Shown in pieces: positions 22,701 to 33,520 of a stretch of DNA of 64,000 nucleotides. The notes beneath the pieces are model-generated. The model had not been told where the DNA came from. It searched no databases and worked only from the letters and a program-made list of their open reading frames with translations. The position numbers were made by a program, and so were the translations under genes. Each line of letters begins with the position of its first letter. Position 1 is the first letter of the stretch. Source of the stretch: Proteles cristata cristata (lineage: Eukaryota > Chordata > Mammalia > Carnivora > Hyaenidae); contig JAESUZ010000761.1 in the NCBI GenBank assembly GCA_017311185.1, positions 939,001 to 1,003,000 of the forward strand, written 5' to 3'.

Positions 22701-23290
22701 CACTCAGGTTTAAGGGCTGCTAAGGCTGATAAATCTAGGGCAAGAGAGAAGAAGGAGGCTGTCGGCAGCTCAGCCCAAGTAAACAACACTGGATGGAAGG
22801 CAGGACCCATCGGCCTCCGGAGATAAGGGCTGGGGCTGAGCAGAGGGCAGAGTCAAGAATCAGTCCGAGGCCACAGCTAGTGGAGAGCTGAGCCCGGGCT
22901 GGGAGGGCTGCCTATGGCCAGGGTCTGGGGCAGTCTGGGCTGTAACAGGGAAAACCAAACAAGCAACCTGTTACTTTGGGGAGCCAGAGCTCCCTGGAGA
23001 GGCAGCCAGTGCACCAGGGGCTCGATCCAAGAGAAGGCAAACAAAAAATGATATCAGGCCAAGCGGGCCACCTGTCCAGAGGGGAGGAGGGAGACTCTAT
23101 GAAGCGTTGGGCAAGACGGAGATCCTGAGAAAAACCACCAAACCTGTAGTAAACTGAGGTCTCAAACGAGTCTCGGGCTTGAATGTGGCCAGACCTCCTG
23201 GGAGAACAGAGAAGACCCTAGAGCGGTCAGGTGGGTTTCTGTCCCAGTTCTGCTGCTGACTTGCTGTGTGCCCTTCTCCTCTCTGAGTTT

Positions 23291-23475
23291 CTTCGTCTTA
23301 TTATTTATATTGAGAGAGAAAGGGCACACATGGGAGAGAGAAATGGAGGGGAGGAGAATCCTAGGCAGCGTGGAGCCCAATGCAGGGCTCGAACTCACGA
23401 ACTGAACTGTGAGATCATGACCTGAGCCGAAATCAAGAGTCGGACGCTTAACTGACCGAGCCACCAAGGCATCCC
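23291..23475 (-). mobile_element. Felid tRNA-Lys SINE, short body
   Basis: The TSD CTCTGAGTTT lies at 23281-23290 and 23482-23491. Part of the body is deleted. Confidence 0.9.
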
Positions 23476-24392
23476 TACCCACTCTGAGTTTTATTCATCA
23501 AATGAGCACGGTCCCCTGCACCCAGGGCATTCTAGGGTCCTCCTGTGGCTGGTGAAAGGCAGAGCATAGCTCCTCTCCAAGCAGAGGATGACATCCATCC
23601 TACACGGAGGACTCTCTTAACAGAGGTCAACTACGAGAATGACCCATCCAAGCTTCACGACCAAAGTGAAAGCAAAAGCCAGGAGCCAGAAGCAGATCCT
23701 TCACCATACCCCCAATCAGAAGGCATCTGAGCTTCTGGAACTTTCCTAGCTCTTAGAGAGAAAACTCTGCTCAGTGCCTCGATTTCTACCTTAATTAGGA
23801 ACCGGGAGAAGAGAGGCCCAGAGCCAAAGCCCTTCGTGCTTCAGCCTCATCCAGCCCTGGGGCTCTGCAAAGTATTACTGCCAGACCCAGGGAGGGAGGG
23901 AACATTTACCAGAACCCTGACCCGATAAAACAGGGGCCCTGAAAGAGGTATGTTGCCCAGTTGCCCAGGAGACAGGCTGCTGGTTCTGCCTCCAACTTTG
24001 CTACTCCTCACACAGAAGCTCCTGGGCCTTGTGCACCCTGGGGCCAGCAAGCAGGAAAGCCACAGCTGGAGGGGCCTGGGCCCTGTCAAGGTCCTGGCGC
24101 TCAGCTGCTCTCTCTGGTGGTAGACACGCTGGCAGTTCGGACCTTACACCAAATCCATGAACCTCACCCTTGACCAGGGGTCACGTGTCAAGACCACATG
24201 TTAATCTCTGCCTCCGCTGTGGGTCTCCACTCCAGCCCCGATTCATTGCCACTGCCTCCAGCCTGTGGGTCAGCCTCCTCCCACCCCTCCCTCCGCCCCC
24301 ACCCCTACCCCAGCAACCTTCCCCAAACTCTCATGTGACTTCACACAGCCAGTTATCTTCCTCACATACCAACAGGATCAAATGGCTCCCTT

Positions 24393-24606
24393 GGGGCGCC
24401 TGGGTGGCTTAGTCGGTTAAGCGACCGACTTTCGTTTAGGTCATGATCTCGCGGTTCGTGGGTTCGAGCCCCGCGTCGGGCTCTGTGCTGACTGCCAGCT
24501 CAGAGCCTGAGCCTGTTTCAGTCTGTGACTCCCTCTCTCTCTGACCCTCCCCTGCTCACACTGTCTCTCTCTCTCTCCTAGAAATAAATAAAAAATATTT
24601 TTAAAA
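24393..24606 (+). mobile_element. Felid SINE, young subfamily
   Basis: The TSD AAATGGCTCCCTT is perfect at 24380-24392 and 24607-24619. The promoter head is intact (GGGGCGCCTGGGTGGCTTAG). Confidence 0.98.
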
Positions 24607-24744
24607 AAATGGCTCCCTTGGGTCTTTCTTGTTCAGTGATCCGAACTGAGCGCCTAGAACAGTGCCTGGGCCACAGAAGGCGCTCTGTCAACATCTGCTG
24701 AATGACTCCAAGACATTCACGTGCTAAAGTCCCACCTGTAATGC

Positions 24745-25040
24745 CCCAACCCCCTGTGTAACCAGTCTAGCTCATTCCAGACCCTCCATTCCTTTACTTT
24801 CTCCACCTTCCCACAAACCCACAAGCCTCTGCCTGAGCACAGCGCTCTGGGCCCAGAGCAGCCCCATGACCTTCACATCTCTGGGCCTTTGCTTGTGCTG
24901 TTCCATCTACACAGACACCCTTCCTCCCTCTCCCTGGGGGACACCGATACACTGTTTAATATTCCAACATTCTTTTCTTAGCAGGACCTCCTGGCACACC
25001 ACCTCCGCCTGAGATATTTTCTTTCTCTTGTTCTCCCCTA
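24745..25040 (+). repeat. L2 fragment
   Basis: TCTGGGCCTTTGCTTGTGCT followed by GTTCCATCTACACAG and a later AGGACCTCCTGGC match the L2 3' region. Confidence 0.5.
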
Positions 25041-25059
25041 AGCCCCAGTGACATAATTT

Positions 25060-25230
25060 CCTACAGAATACTTGCTATGTGCTAGGCATGAAGGTCCCGC
25101 CTAGGAGGTCATCATTCCCATAGTACAGATGAAGAAACCGAGGCTCAGTGAGGCAGGTCAAACACAGCCTGCCAGTGTAGGGGCGTAACTGTACCACCAC
25201 CTCTCAGCACGCCATGTCATTTACTAGTCA
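25060..25230 (-). repeat. MIR, reversed
   Basis: ACTTGCTATGTGCTAGGCAT and CAGATGAAGAAACCGAGGCT are the reverse of the MIR 3' half. Confidence 0.7.
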
Positions 25231-26097
25231 CTAGGCGGGGAGCTCCGAAGGCCCCTGGGCCCTGCATCCCTGGGACAGGCCTGGCCTTACTCAATCCCGA
25301 GGAGGTCCTAATCATCCAACTCCCGGACAGAACCTCAGGCGGAACAGATGCGCCGCCAGCCTCCCCCACTTCCTCTCTCCTCTGCCTTTCCTCCCAGGCT
25401 GAGCAGTAACTCTGGCAAGAGGGAAGTCTTTGGAGGGAAAGGGGCTCCTTCCCAATTCTATGTCTTCCTATAAACTGAGCTCAAGATCCTTGTGTGACAA
25501 GTCTTCGAAGCGTGAAAACTGTTCACAGGTCCCAGAGCCGACCTTTCGACTGGAGAAGCTATGCTGGAAACAAACCACGCAGAGGGAAAACCAAAAGCTG
25601 GCCCCGCAGGGTGACCCCTCTCCTGCGGCTCCTCCGGGCTGACTCCGGCCCCGCCCACCCAGGCCCCGCCCCGCCCCAGGCCCCGCCCCCGCCCGCTCCG
25701 GCTCCGCCCCCGCGCCGCTCCCGGAGCGCCTGGGTTCCCAGAGCCTGGACCACCCGCGCATCTGGCCACCCGCCGCACAGGCTCCCCCGAGAGTATACAG
25801 GTGCCGCACGGGCGCGACCGGCCAGGGCGGGGCCAGGCGGGGCCGGGGAACCGTAAGGAAGCCCAGGTTTCCTGTTCGCCCACCTCCGGGTTAAAAAGCC
25901 CGCTTTCTCTAAGGGACCATCCCTTTCGGTTAGACTCGGCGCTCCCAGGCCACGCGCCTCCCGGCTGGGCTGGACTCTCAGCACCTGCTAGGTGCCAGGC
26001 TCGAGAGCCCCGCCTCGTCCAGGAGGCTGCCATGCCCTTTTAAAAGTGAAGAAACTGCGTTTCACCCCGCTTTGCTCACGCCCGATTTCTCACCGTT

Positions 26098-26121
26098 CTA
26101 TTTTATTTTATTTTATTTTTT
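26098..26121. repeat. (TTTTA)n pentanucleotide repeat
   Basis: Four imperfect TTTTA units lie in a short AT-rich notch within the otherwise CpG-rich island. This may be the remains of a retroelement tail. Confidence 0.6.
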
Positions 26122-26547
26122 GCTTCTAGTGTGCCTAAATCCCTGAAAAGCCTCGATTTCCGGAAGAGTTAGGGACGGGAGAAGGGGCACCAATCGGGCA
26201 GTGCCAGGGTGGTGCCCGGGGACTTACGGGGCAGCTCGACTCGAAGCGCGGATGGAAGCTGTCTTTTGGTGGAGGTCACGGATTCGAAACCTGCCAGGCG
26301 GACGGCACCTGTCCCCGCCCACGCGGGGGGGGCCCGGAGGCCCACCGCCCCCCCCCCACCCCGCCGAGACCAGCGCGACGCGTCCCGCACTGATGGGGCG
26401 CGGCTCCAGCGGGTGCGGGGTCCGAGTCCTCCCGGCCGCAGACCCGGGCCAGGAAGCTCCCGGACGGACAAACAGACCCAGACAGCCCCCGCCTCCCTCT
26501 CCGGCCGGGCGGGGAGCCAACTCACCCAGGCGGCGGCGCAGACTCAC

Positions 26548-26850
26548 CCGGGCGGCTGCGGGTCCAGCTCGGTCACGGTCGGACTACCGCGCCCGGGGGC
26601 TCCACGACCCCTTGGGCTGCGTCTTCCGGGGCGCTGCGATCCCAGGGCTGGGGGCTCCGGGGGAGGGTCGCGCGCCGGCGCGGCGGCGGCGGCGGCGGCG
26701 AGGGCGCACCGCCAGCTCCGGGACCGGGACGCGGACGCAGGAAGCGCAGCCTGGGAGCGCCGGCGTGCGGGAGGGAGGGACGGCGGGAGGCAGAGGGCGG
26801 CGCCGGCCGGCAGCGCCCTCCGGCGGGGAGAGGCGCCGCCCACCAGTCGC
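26548..26850 (-). other. Candidate first exon inside the CpG island
   Basis: On the minus strand a GC-rich segment ends at two closely spaced donors: one after 26548 (CCGCCCGG|GTGAGT) and one after 26526 (CGCCTGG|GTGAGT), 22 bases apart. An open frame runs into the first donor and ends VTELDPQPPG before the splice site. The 5' end is arbitrary because no transcription start can be read. It may be untranslated. No matching downstream exon was found between 0 and 26 kb, so this rests on donor sequence and CpG context alone. Confidence 0.3.
26681..26700. repeat. (CGG)n triplet repeat
   Basis: About seven CGG units lie at the peak of the CpG island, followed by GCGAGGGCG. Read on the minus strand the repeat would encode a short alanine run (AAAAAAA), but it more probably lies in a 5' UTR. 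CGG tracts in 5' UTRs are often length-variable. Confidence 0.85.
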
Positions 26851-27245
26851 CCCTCCGGCCCTGCCCTCCGCGCCACCCCCAGGCCGGCGGCACCCACTTC
26901 CCCGGGTGGGCTGGGGGCGTGCTGGGCGGGCACGCTAGGCCAAGTCCTCCCCCGACCCCTGCCACTCGGAGTTGTGGGGGTGGAAGGAGGGGACGGTGAC
27001 CTGGGCCGGGAGTCCAGGTTATTGAAGGGTTAAGTAGAGTTGGAAGGCCCCCCCCCCTCTCTCCCCCTCCCCCCCGGAGGCTGGTACAGTCCGGCAAACC
27101 CTCCCGCCGCACCTTTACCTGGCGGGACTCTCACCTGGCCGCCCGGCGCGCCGGCCTCTACCCTCACTTCCTGGGGAGGCTGCAGCCGCCCTCCACCCTA
27201 GGGCGTGTTCGGGGCTCTGGGGCCCGCCCGCACCGCCCTGGGCGG

Positions 27246-28235
27246 GTGGTTTGCGAGGTGACTGATGGGTGGAGTTAGGAAAGAAGGAAGCAGGTATTTA
27301 AAAAGCGAGTCGGCTCCTGCCCTCCGCCTGGTCCCCTGAGCACCCCCTGCGGGGTCCCGGTCGCACAGGCCCGAGAGGAGCCCATTTCTCGAGCCCGCGC
27401 CTGCTTACGGGATGCGGACGCCCCGGCCGGAGAATCTCGCCTGCTGGGTGCTCATTCCCAGCTTTCCCTAGAACTTTCCCAGTGAAACCCTGGCTGTCGT
27501 AGTCTTGACCACCAGGTTGCAGGCGGCGGCCCAAGTTTGCTGAGAGGCCCAGAACTGGTGCCTGTGGCCTGGCTCTGGGGAGGGTAAGCCCGAGCCGGTG
27601 AGGGTGCTCGTACCCGCGGCTCCGCCCCTGCCCCGCACCTGGAGGTTTGCCCGTGGCTCTCAGGCGCCCAAACTGATCCCAGCCAGGCCACAGAAAAACC
27701 TGGATTCTGAACGTAGGGAGAGAAGGTAGCCCGCCTCCTCTCCCAATCTTAGGTTGTTTTACTTCCAAGAGAGGCCAGGCCTCGGTCCCCTTCTGGGTGA
27801 GTGTCCAATTCTTTGAAGTTCAAACCGTGAGAAAAGCCAATGGGCAGCTGGCCTGGTATCAGAGAGTCTAACTGAGGACAGAAGGCGCCTCCTACTGGGA
27901 ATTGGCTGTGTCCCGGACGGAAATAAGACACCCTGGTGGAATTGCAAATCAAGTTCACTTCCAAACTGCCAAGTTCATCGGTCCACATCCTCCAAATGTG
28001 TGTATACCTATGTTGTCCCATATGGGTATTTTTTTCCCCATCGTTTTTTTAACTTGAACAGTAGCAGTTCTACAGGACCCTGGTGCCCCCAAATAGGCAT
28101 TTGGGGATGTCTTGTGATTTGGGGGTGAGGAAAGCATTTAGGGAAACAGCGATGAGTCTCCACGAGTATGACAGTAACAGGTGTTCCTCACAATCTGACT
28201 ATGGACCTATTGCCAGGCTGCTACTCACTTCCCAG
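27246..28235. other. Unique flank of the CpG island
   Basis: A TATA-like TATTTAAAA lies at about 27294 on the plus strand. The CpG count falls away after about 27650. No exon is identified on either strand. Confidence 0.4.
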
Positions 28236-28239
28236 CCCA

Positions 28240-28405
28240 TTTAATCCTCATAACAACCTCAGGGACACTTTGGGGTTACACCCACTTTATAGAAGTGAAA
28301 GCTGAGATTCTGAGAGGTGAGGTCATCATGTGCCCAAGGTCACGCAGCTGGGGAGTATCAGGAGTTAGACCCTAGTTGGTTGGCTCCAGAGCCTGCCGTC
28401 TCTAT
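28240..28405 (-). repeat. MIR, reversed
   Basis: TTTAATCCTCATAACAACCT, CCCAAGGTCACGCAGCTGGG and TTGGCTCCAGAGCCTGC run in reverse MIR order. Confidence 0.75.
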
Positions 28406-28554
28406 GCTTCTGGAGAATTCCTTGTTGCGTGGCACATAATCTCTCCCTTGAGATGAGGTCCCCTGCTTCTCCTGTCTGTCCTTCAGGAAAAGAAGCCTCT
28501 CTGTCTCACTCTGCACAGTGACATAACTCCTTACAAGTCTGCCTTCTGCTCTCC

Positions 28555-28640
28555 TTGAGCATAGGGATCCCCGTGTCCTGCCCACTTCTCCTGGCCCCCT
28601 GCAGGTGCTTAATTAAATATCTGTTGGATGGATGAAAGCC
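28555..28640 (+). repeat. L2 3' end fragment
   Basis: GCAGGTGCTTAATTAAATAT then CTGTTGGATGGATG is the L2 3' terminus pattern. Confidence 0.5.
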
Positions 28641-29334
28641 CCAAATAGTAACCTTATTTTATTGAACGGGAAGAACTGTCTGGGTAGGCAGTACCTGTGC
28701 TAACAAGCTCCCATTGGAGAGTTGTTTTTCCATCACAAAGTTCAGACGATGAATTTGGGAAACTTCCAGCCTCCAAATGGTTGATGGGAAACAGTCCCAC
28801 TTTCAGATAAGACACAGAATCTGGCTTTCATTTCACTCTGCAAGACCGACTTTGGAGAGGCCTGGGCTGGGGAAAATCATTTCAGACAGCTGCTCCCGCT
28901 TCTACCTGCAGGCACCGAGCCTCAGTACTTTTCCAGGCCAGGCTCCAACTCCAGATCCACCCTGCTCTGCTCCAAGCCTAACTGGGCAGTTCTGTCTCAG
29001 CAAACCATCCTCAGAGCGTTCCCTTTTAGGCAGGCTCATGCTGCCTCATCTGGGGAGAGGCTGGAGAAATTCCCATCCAAAGCAGAGCCACAGGGAAAAC
29101 TAGAAGTTGGCCAAGGAAGGAGAAGTTTGTTTCTCCTTGTCCCCCTACCTTTCACAGCCCTCTCCCTCTACACAGTGAGTTTCTCTGATTCTTCTCTGAT
29201 TCCCTAGGCCCTATTGAGGAGCCAGACTTAATTGACAAGGGCCCAAGATGTGTCCTTGGAGAAAGAGACAAAGAAGTAAGTCTTGAATGGTGGAATTTCT
29301 GTTACCCGTGACCATAACAGGCAGTGGCGAAGAT

Positions 29335-29550
29335 GATGGATCCCATTTACTGAGCACTATGTTTCAAGAGTTCTGTAACCATTGTATTGTTTAATCAGAA
29401 CAGCCTTAGAAGGAAAGCCCCTATTACATTGGTGTTTCAGGCCAAGTTAACTGAGACTCAGAGAAATTACCTACCTCGATCTGCTAACAAGTGGCAGGGC
29501 CAGGATCTGAACTGATGTACGTGCTTGATGCTAACCCCTCTGCTAGGAAC
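29335..29550 (-). repeat. MIR, reversed
   Basis: CCCATTTACTGAGCACTATG, ACTGAGACTCAGAGAAATTA and TGGCAGGGCCAGGATCTGAA are the reverse MIR landmarks. Confidence 0.7.
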
Positions 29551-29569
29551 TCCAAGGGACAGGCAGAGC

Positions 29570-30020
29570 CGTGGCTGCCCCAAGATGTTCATAATCGAAT
29601 GCCCAGAACCTGTAAATAGTTCCCTTACGTGGTAAAAGGGACTTTGCAGATATGATTCAGTCAAGGCCCTTGACGTGGAGCCATTAGCCTTGAGGGATGG
29701 GTGTGGTCACAGGGGTTCTTATAAGCTAGAGGCTTGAGGCTCAGAGGAAGAGATGTAGTGGTGGAAGCAGAGGGCGGAGCGATGTGGTCTGGGCGAGACT
29801 ATGAGCCAAGGAATGTGGGCAGCGCGAAGCTGGACAAGGTCAGCGACAGATTCTCCCCTGGGCCCTCCGGAAGGAGCACAGCTTTGCTGATGCCTTAATT
29901 TTAGCTTCCGAGACAGAGTTTGGACTTCTGACCTCTAGGACTGTAAGACAATAAACTCCCATTGTTCTAGGCCATGAAGTTTGTGGCAGTTTGTTACAGA
30001 AGCCACAGAAAACCAAAAGG
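29570..30020 (+). mobile_element. MLT1-type LTR
   Basis: AAAAGGGACTTTGCAGATAT, GAGCCAAGGAATGTGGGCAG, CAGATTCTCCCCTGGGCCCT and GACTTCTGACCTCTAGGACT lead to ATAAACTCCCATTGTT and GTGGCAGTTTGTTACAGAAG. This is a near-complete MLT1-like LTR. Confidence 0.75.
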
Positions 30021-30164
30021 TCTTGCAAACTCACCCATGTAGACAGGCATAGACATCTACCTTTGTTCACCATCAATCTTTTCTCCTAAGAGGGACCATG
30101 GTCCAGCTGGCACCATGAATTTAGGTTGAAGCTGGGATTTCATTTGTGCTGTCTTTCATTTCTG

Positions 30165-30258
30165 AGTCCTCTGTTGCTTATGAGCTGTGCGATCCTGGGT
30201 AGATATCTTGTCCTCTCTGAACCTCGGTTTCCTCATCTGTAAAAACAGTGATGCTAAG
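30165..30258 (+). repeat. MIR fragment
   Basis: ATGAGCTGTGCGATCCTGGG then CCTCGGTTTCCTCATCTGTA is the MIR core. It is truncated by the following SINE. Confidence 0.75.
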
Positions 30259-30474
30259 AGACACCTGGACGGCTCCGTCAGTTAAGCGTCTGACTTTGGT
30301 TCAGGTCATGAAGTCACAGTTGGTGAGTTCGAGCCCCACATCGGGCTCTGTGCTGACAGCTCAGAGCCTGGAGCTTGTTTCAGATTCTGTGTCTCCTCTC
30401 TCGCTGCCCCTCCCCTGCTCACATTGTCTCTCTCTCTCTCTCAAAGGTAAATAAATATTAAAAAAAAAATTTTA
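30259..30474 (+). mobile_element. Felid tRNA-Lys SINE in a MIR
   Basis: The head reads GACACCTGGACGGCTCCG, so it is diverged. MIR-like sequence resumes afterwards (GTTAATAATACCTACTTTGC). Confidence 0.92.
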
Positions 30475-31038
30475 AGTAACGTTAATAATACCTACTTTGC
30501 AGGAAGCACTGTCATCTGAACATGATCATTTGGAGCCCTAGCCTGTCCATTTCCAAACGTCCGGATTCTAAGAGGAAAAGATGCCACTCTGAGCATTCCC
30601 CTGGCCAACGTTTCTACTCTCTCTGGCTGCGTGGGTAAGATGCTAACTTAAACTGTCAGACTGTCTCTGGCTGGTGACTAGTCCTCAATCTGTCAAGAAG
30701 TAAAGCTGAAAATCGACTTAGAGGAACAGATCGTCACGTAGCACTCACACAGCTGCCCGAGAACAAGTGGTCAGGGATTTTCATTGCTGATTATTCATAA
30801 CAGTGAAAATTGGTGACCAATCTGCATCCCACAGAAGAGAGCTGGATAGTGGGCTTGTGCCAGGATGCTGTGTGGATGTGAAAAAGAAGGAGAAAGCTCT
30901 ACCTGACAGGGAAAAACATCCAAGCTGTATCATTCACTGAGAAGGGCAAGGCACTGAGCATGATGCTGCCACACACATGGTTTTATTTTTTAAGATGTAG
31001 ACACATATATTTTATTTATGCAAAGTGCATGGAAGGGA

Positions 31039-31177
31039 GGGGGCGTCTGGCTGGCTCAGTTGGTAGAGCATGCAACTCTTGATCTTGGAGTTGTAAATTC
31101 GAGCCCCGTGTTGGGTGCAGAGGTTACTTAAGAAACAAATATAAAAAAAAAAAAAGAAAAGAAAAGAAAGAAAATGC
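31039..31177 (+). mobile_element. CanSINE of a different, shorter subfamily
   Basis: The head reads GGCTCAGTTGGTAGAGCATG, then CAACTCTTGATCTTGGAGTT and CCCCGTGTTGGGTGCAGAGG. It goes straight to TTACTTAAGAAACAAATA with no CT-rich body. This is the older carnivore-wide type and the only one recognised here. Confidence 0.85.
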
Positions 31178-31226
31178 ATGGGAGGAATGAAACGAAACTC
31201 TGGTTACCCTTAGAAATTGAAAAGGT

Positions 31227-31449
31227 GGGGGCGCCTGGGTGACTCAGTTGGTTGAGGGTCCGACTTCAGCTCTGGTCATGATCTCATGGTTTGTGAGTTT
31301 GAGCCCCACATTGGGCTCTGTGCTGACAAACAGCTCAGAGCTTGGATCCTGCTTCAGATTCTCTATCTCCTTCTCTCTCTGCCCCTCTTCTGCTAATGCC
31401 CTGTCTCTCAAAAAGAAATAAATGTTAAAAATTTTTAAGAAAAAAAAAA
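31227..31449 (+). mobile_element. Felid tRNA-Lys SINE
   Basis: The TSD AGAAATTGAAAAGG is perfect at 31212-31225 and 31450-31463, next to the GT repeat. Confidence 0.96.
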
Positions 31450-31462
31450 AGAAATTGAAAAG

Positions 31463-31464
<2 letters not shown>

Positions 31465-31505
<41 letters not shown>

Positions 31506-31513
31506 TGTGTGTG
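31465..31513. repeat. (GT)n microsatellite
   Basis: About 24 GT units with a single TA interruption near 31499. A likely polymorphic marker with Z-DNA potential. Confidence 0.97.
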
Positions 31514-31567
31514 ATGGGGATATAAGTTTTTTTTCAATAAGAGTGTGTTAAATTAATAACATAAACT

Positions 31568-31803
31568 GGGGCGCCTGGGTGGCTTAGTCGGTTAAGCGTC
31601 CGACTTTCGCTTAGGTCATGATCTCGTGGTTCGTGGGTTCGAGCCCCGCGTCGGGCTCTGTGCTGACTGCCAGCTCAGAGCCTGGAGCCTGTTTCAGTCT
31701 GTGACTCCCTCTCTCTCTGGCCCTCCCCTGCTCACCCCTGCTCACGCTCTCTCTTTCTCTCTCTCTCCTAGAAATAAAAATAAAACATTAAAAAAATTAA
31801 AAA
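31568..31803 (+). mobile_element. Felid SINE, young subfamily
   Basis: The longest TSD in the window: AAATTAATAACATAAACT, 18 bases, perfect at 31550-31567 and 31804-31821. Confidence 0.98.
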
Positions 31804-31821
31804 AAATTAATAACATAAACT

Positions 31822-33275
31822 AAGAAAATTTAAAATAAAGGAGGCCAGAAGCTATGTGTTTGGTCCCCCAGGGGCACGCCCTCCTTTGCCCCAGTGCCCG
31901 CCCCCATCTGCCACTCTTTTCCTTTGCTCCATTCTGAGCAGGTGAACCCTTCTTCCCACTTCCTCCCGACAGGGTCATTTCTAAACCCTTGGGGAGCTGA
32001 GCAATGTCTCCACTGCGTGACTCTTGCCAAAGTCAGCAGTAAATCCCACGTGTACATGTACTTGGAATGTGGCCTTCATCTGGAGGGGTTCACATTAGTC
32101 ACCGGGAAGGGATGTGTGTTGCGTGCAGGCATCGCCTGTGACACCAGCCCAGCCTCTCCTTAAATCAGGTCTGCGTGGTGGGGAAACTGTGTTCATGTAG
32201 TGCCAAGAGCAATTGGGTAGTTGGATGATTGGCTTCAGTGAAATCTCTGGAAAAATGTTCACATCCAACACTACATCACTACCCGAGTTACCTGCATAAC
32301 TATGGGCGAATCACACAACCCAGAATGGAGTACGTTCTTGAGACCCCTGAGCACTGACAGCCCTGATTCTCTCTCCTTAATCATCCATATTCTTTGGTGC
32401 CCCAATGCCTAGAAACTTCTCCATCTCCTCTTCAGTGAGGTTCGCCCAGCTGCTTCCTAACCCACATCCCTGCTCCCAGGCCATCCCCCTGGAAGGTGTT
32501 CTGTGTCACATGGTTAGCAGCGTGACACACAGACCTGAGCCATGGTGCCCCCAGGGCCTTGGCACGGAGTCCAGACTTCTCGCCCAGGACACGAGGACTT
32601 GGTAACTGCTTAGCCTTACTCATCGCTCCTCAGGTTCCAGGCCCCATCACTCTTCTCTGGTCCCTTTTCTACCAGGGATGAAACCTTTCCCAGAAGCTCC
32701 CCAGGGACTTCCTTGATAACTCCCTGGCGGGGACTGGGCCACATACACCTTCTGAAACCCATCACCGATGAGGGCCCTCACGGCCGGTGTAGACTCTCAG
32801 GATTCATCTGGGGTCACACGGTTGGTGCAGACACCCTGAACCAAATCAAGGCTCTGGCGAGAGGAAGAAGTGGCCAAGGCACCTGGCAGGCACCCACAGG
32901 TGCTGGGAGGCCACCCAGTGGGCTGGTGCAAACCAGGAAGCCGGCTGCAGAGAGAGCAGGAGAGAGAAGCTTCTGGGATGCTGTCCGTAGCCCTTCCAGC
33001 TCTCAGTGCAGGAGCAGCGATCTTGTTTCCCAGTGGGTTTCCTTTTTGCCTTAAGCTGGTCTGAGGAGTTTCCCTTTCCCAAGAGAATCCCCTTTGAAGC
33101 TCTGGCACACAGCTGAACACGGTGCCCGAGGCCAGGCCCAGATGCCCCGATCCTCTCCTGGTTCGCTGTCTGCATGGATAACCGACCTCCCGACACCACC
33201 AACAGCAGGCCCCCGGGGCCTGTGGAGGCTTGGATTCCAGGAAACCCATTCATTTCTCGGATAAGTCAATGACGA
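31822..33275. other. Unique non-coding stretch
   Basis: Open frames up to 150 codons (minus, 32797-33249) show no recognisable domain or splice frame. No young repeat is present. Confidence 0.4.
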
Positions 33276-33279
33276 CCAT

Positions 33280-33520
33280 AGCAGCAGACATTTACACAGT
33301 GCTGATTGCGTGCTGGGCACTGTCCTACACACTTGACAAGTGCCGTCTCATTAATCATCCTTGTAACCACAAGAAGAAGGTACTGTATTCCCCCGCTTTT
33401 ACAGACGAGGAAACAGAGACACAGAGAGGTTAAAGTGACTTTTTCAAGCTCGCTCAGCAGGTGGGTGGTGGTGTCTGGCTGTGACCCCTGGCTGCCAGCG
33501 GTCTGTGTGTCCACACGCTT
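33280..33520 (-). repeat. MIR, reversed, long copy
   Basis: TTACACAGTGCTGATTGCGT, TTACAGACGAGGAAACAGAG and TGGGTGGTGGTGTCTGGCTG follow reverse MIR order over about 240 bases. Confidence 0.75.

Larger units (their letters stand above)
25610..27245. promoter_or_regulatory. CpG island, probable promoter
   Basis: CpG dinucleotides are dense here and nearly absent on both sides, as in unmethylated mammalian promoters. A cluster of GC boxes (CCCCGCCC variants, SP/KLF type) lies at 25648-25715, a CCAAT box at 26190-26194, and a CGG repeat at 26681-26700. No TATA box lies inside, but a TATA-like TATTTAAAA sits just outside at about 27294. ETS-like CACTTCCTG occurs at about 27162. Strong splice donors are on the minus strand (GG|GTGAGT at 26548 and at 26526, AG|GTGAGA and AG|GTAAAG near 27115-27137), which favours transcription towards lower coordinates. 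Open frames of 130-275 codons on both strands are what GC-rich DNA gives by chance. The gene served is not identified. Confidence 0.85.
30770..31560 (+). repeat. Possible old LINE 3' region
   Basis: GATTTTCATTGCTGATTATT, AGTGAAAATTGGTGACCAAT and CTCTGGTTACCCTTAGAAAT resemble an old L1 3' region, split by two SINEs and a GT repeat. The match is weak. Confidence 0.35.

Noticed and set aside
26201..27112. Long open frames (up to 274 codons) on both strands in the CpG island
   Set aside because: High GC removes stop codons in every frame. The peptides are low-complexity Pro/Arg/Ala/Gly with no domain, and overlapping frames on both strands cannot all be coding.
27290..27305. TATA box for a plus-strand gene
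   Set aside because: TATTTAAAA is only a weak match, and no exon or donor of quality follows. I mention it only as a feature of the island's flank.
3600..30020. Endogenous retrovirus genes near the MLT1 LTRs
   Set aside because: Only solitary LTR-type sequence is seen. No gag, pol or env-like frames lie between or beside the LTRs.
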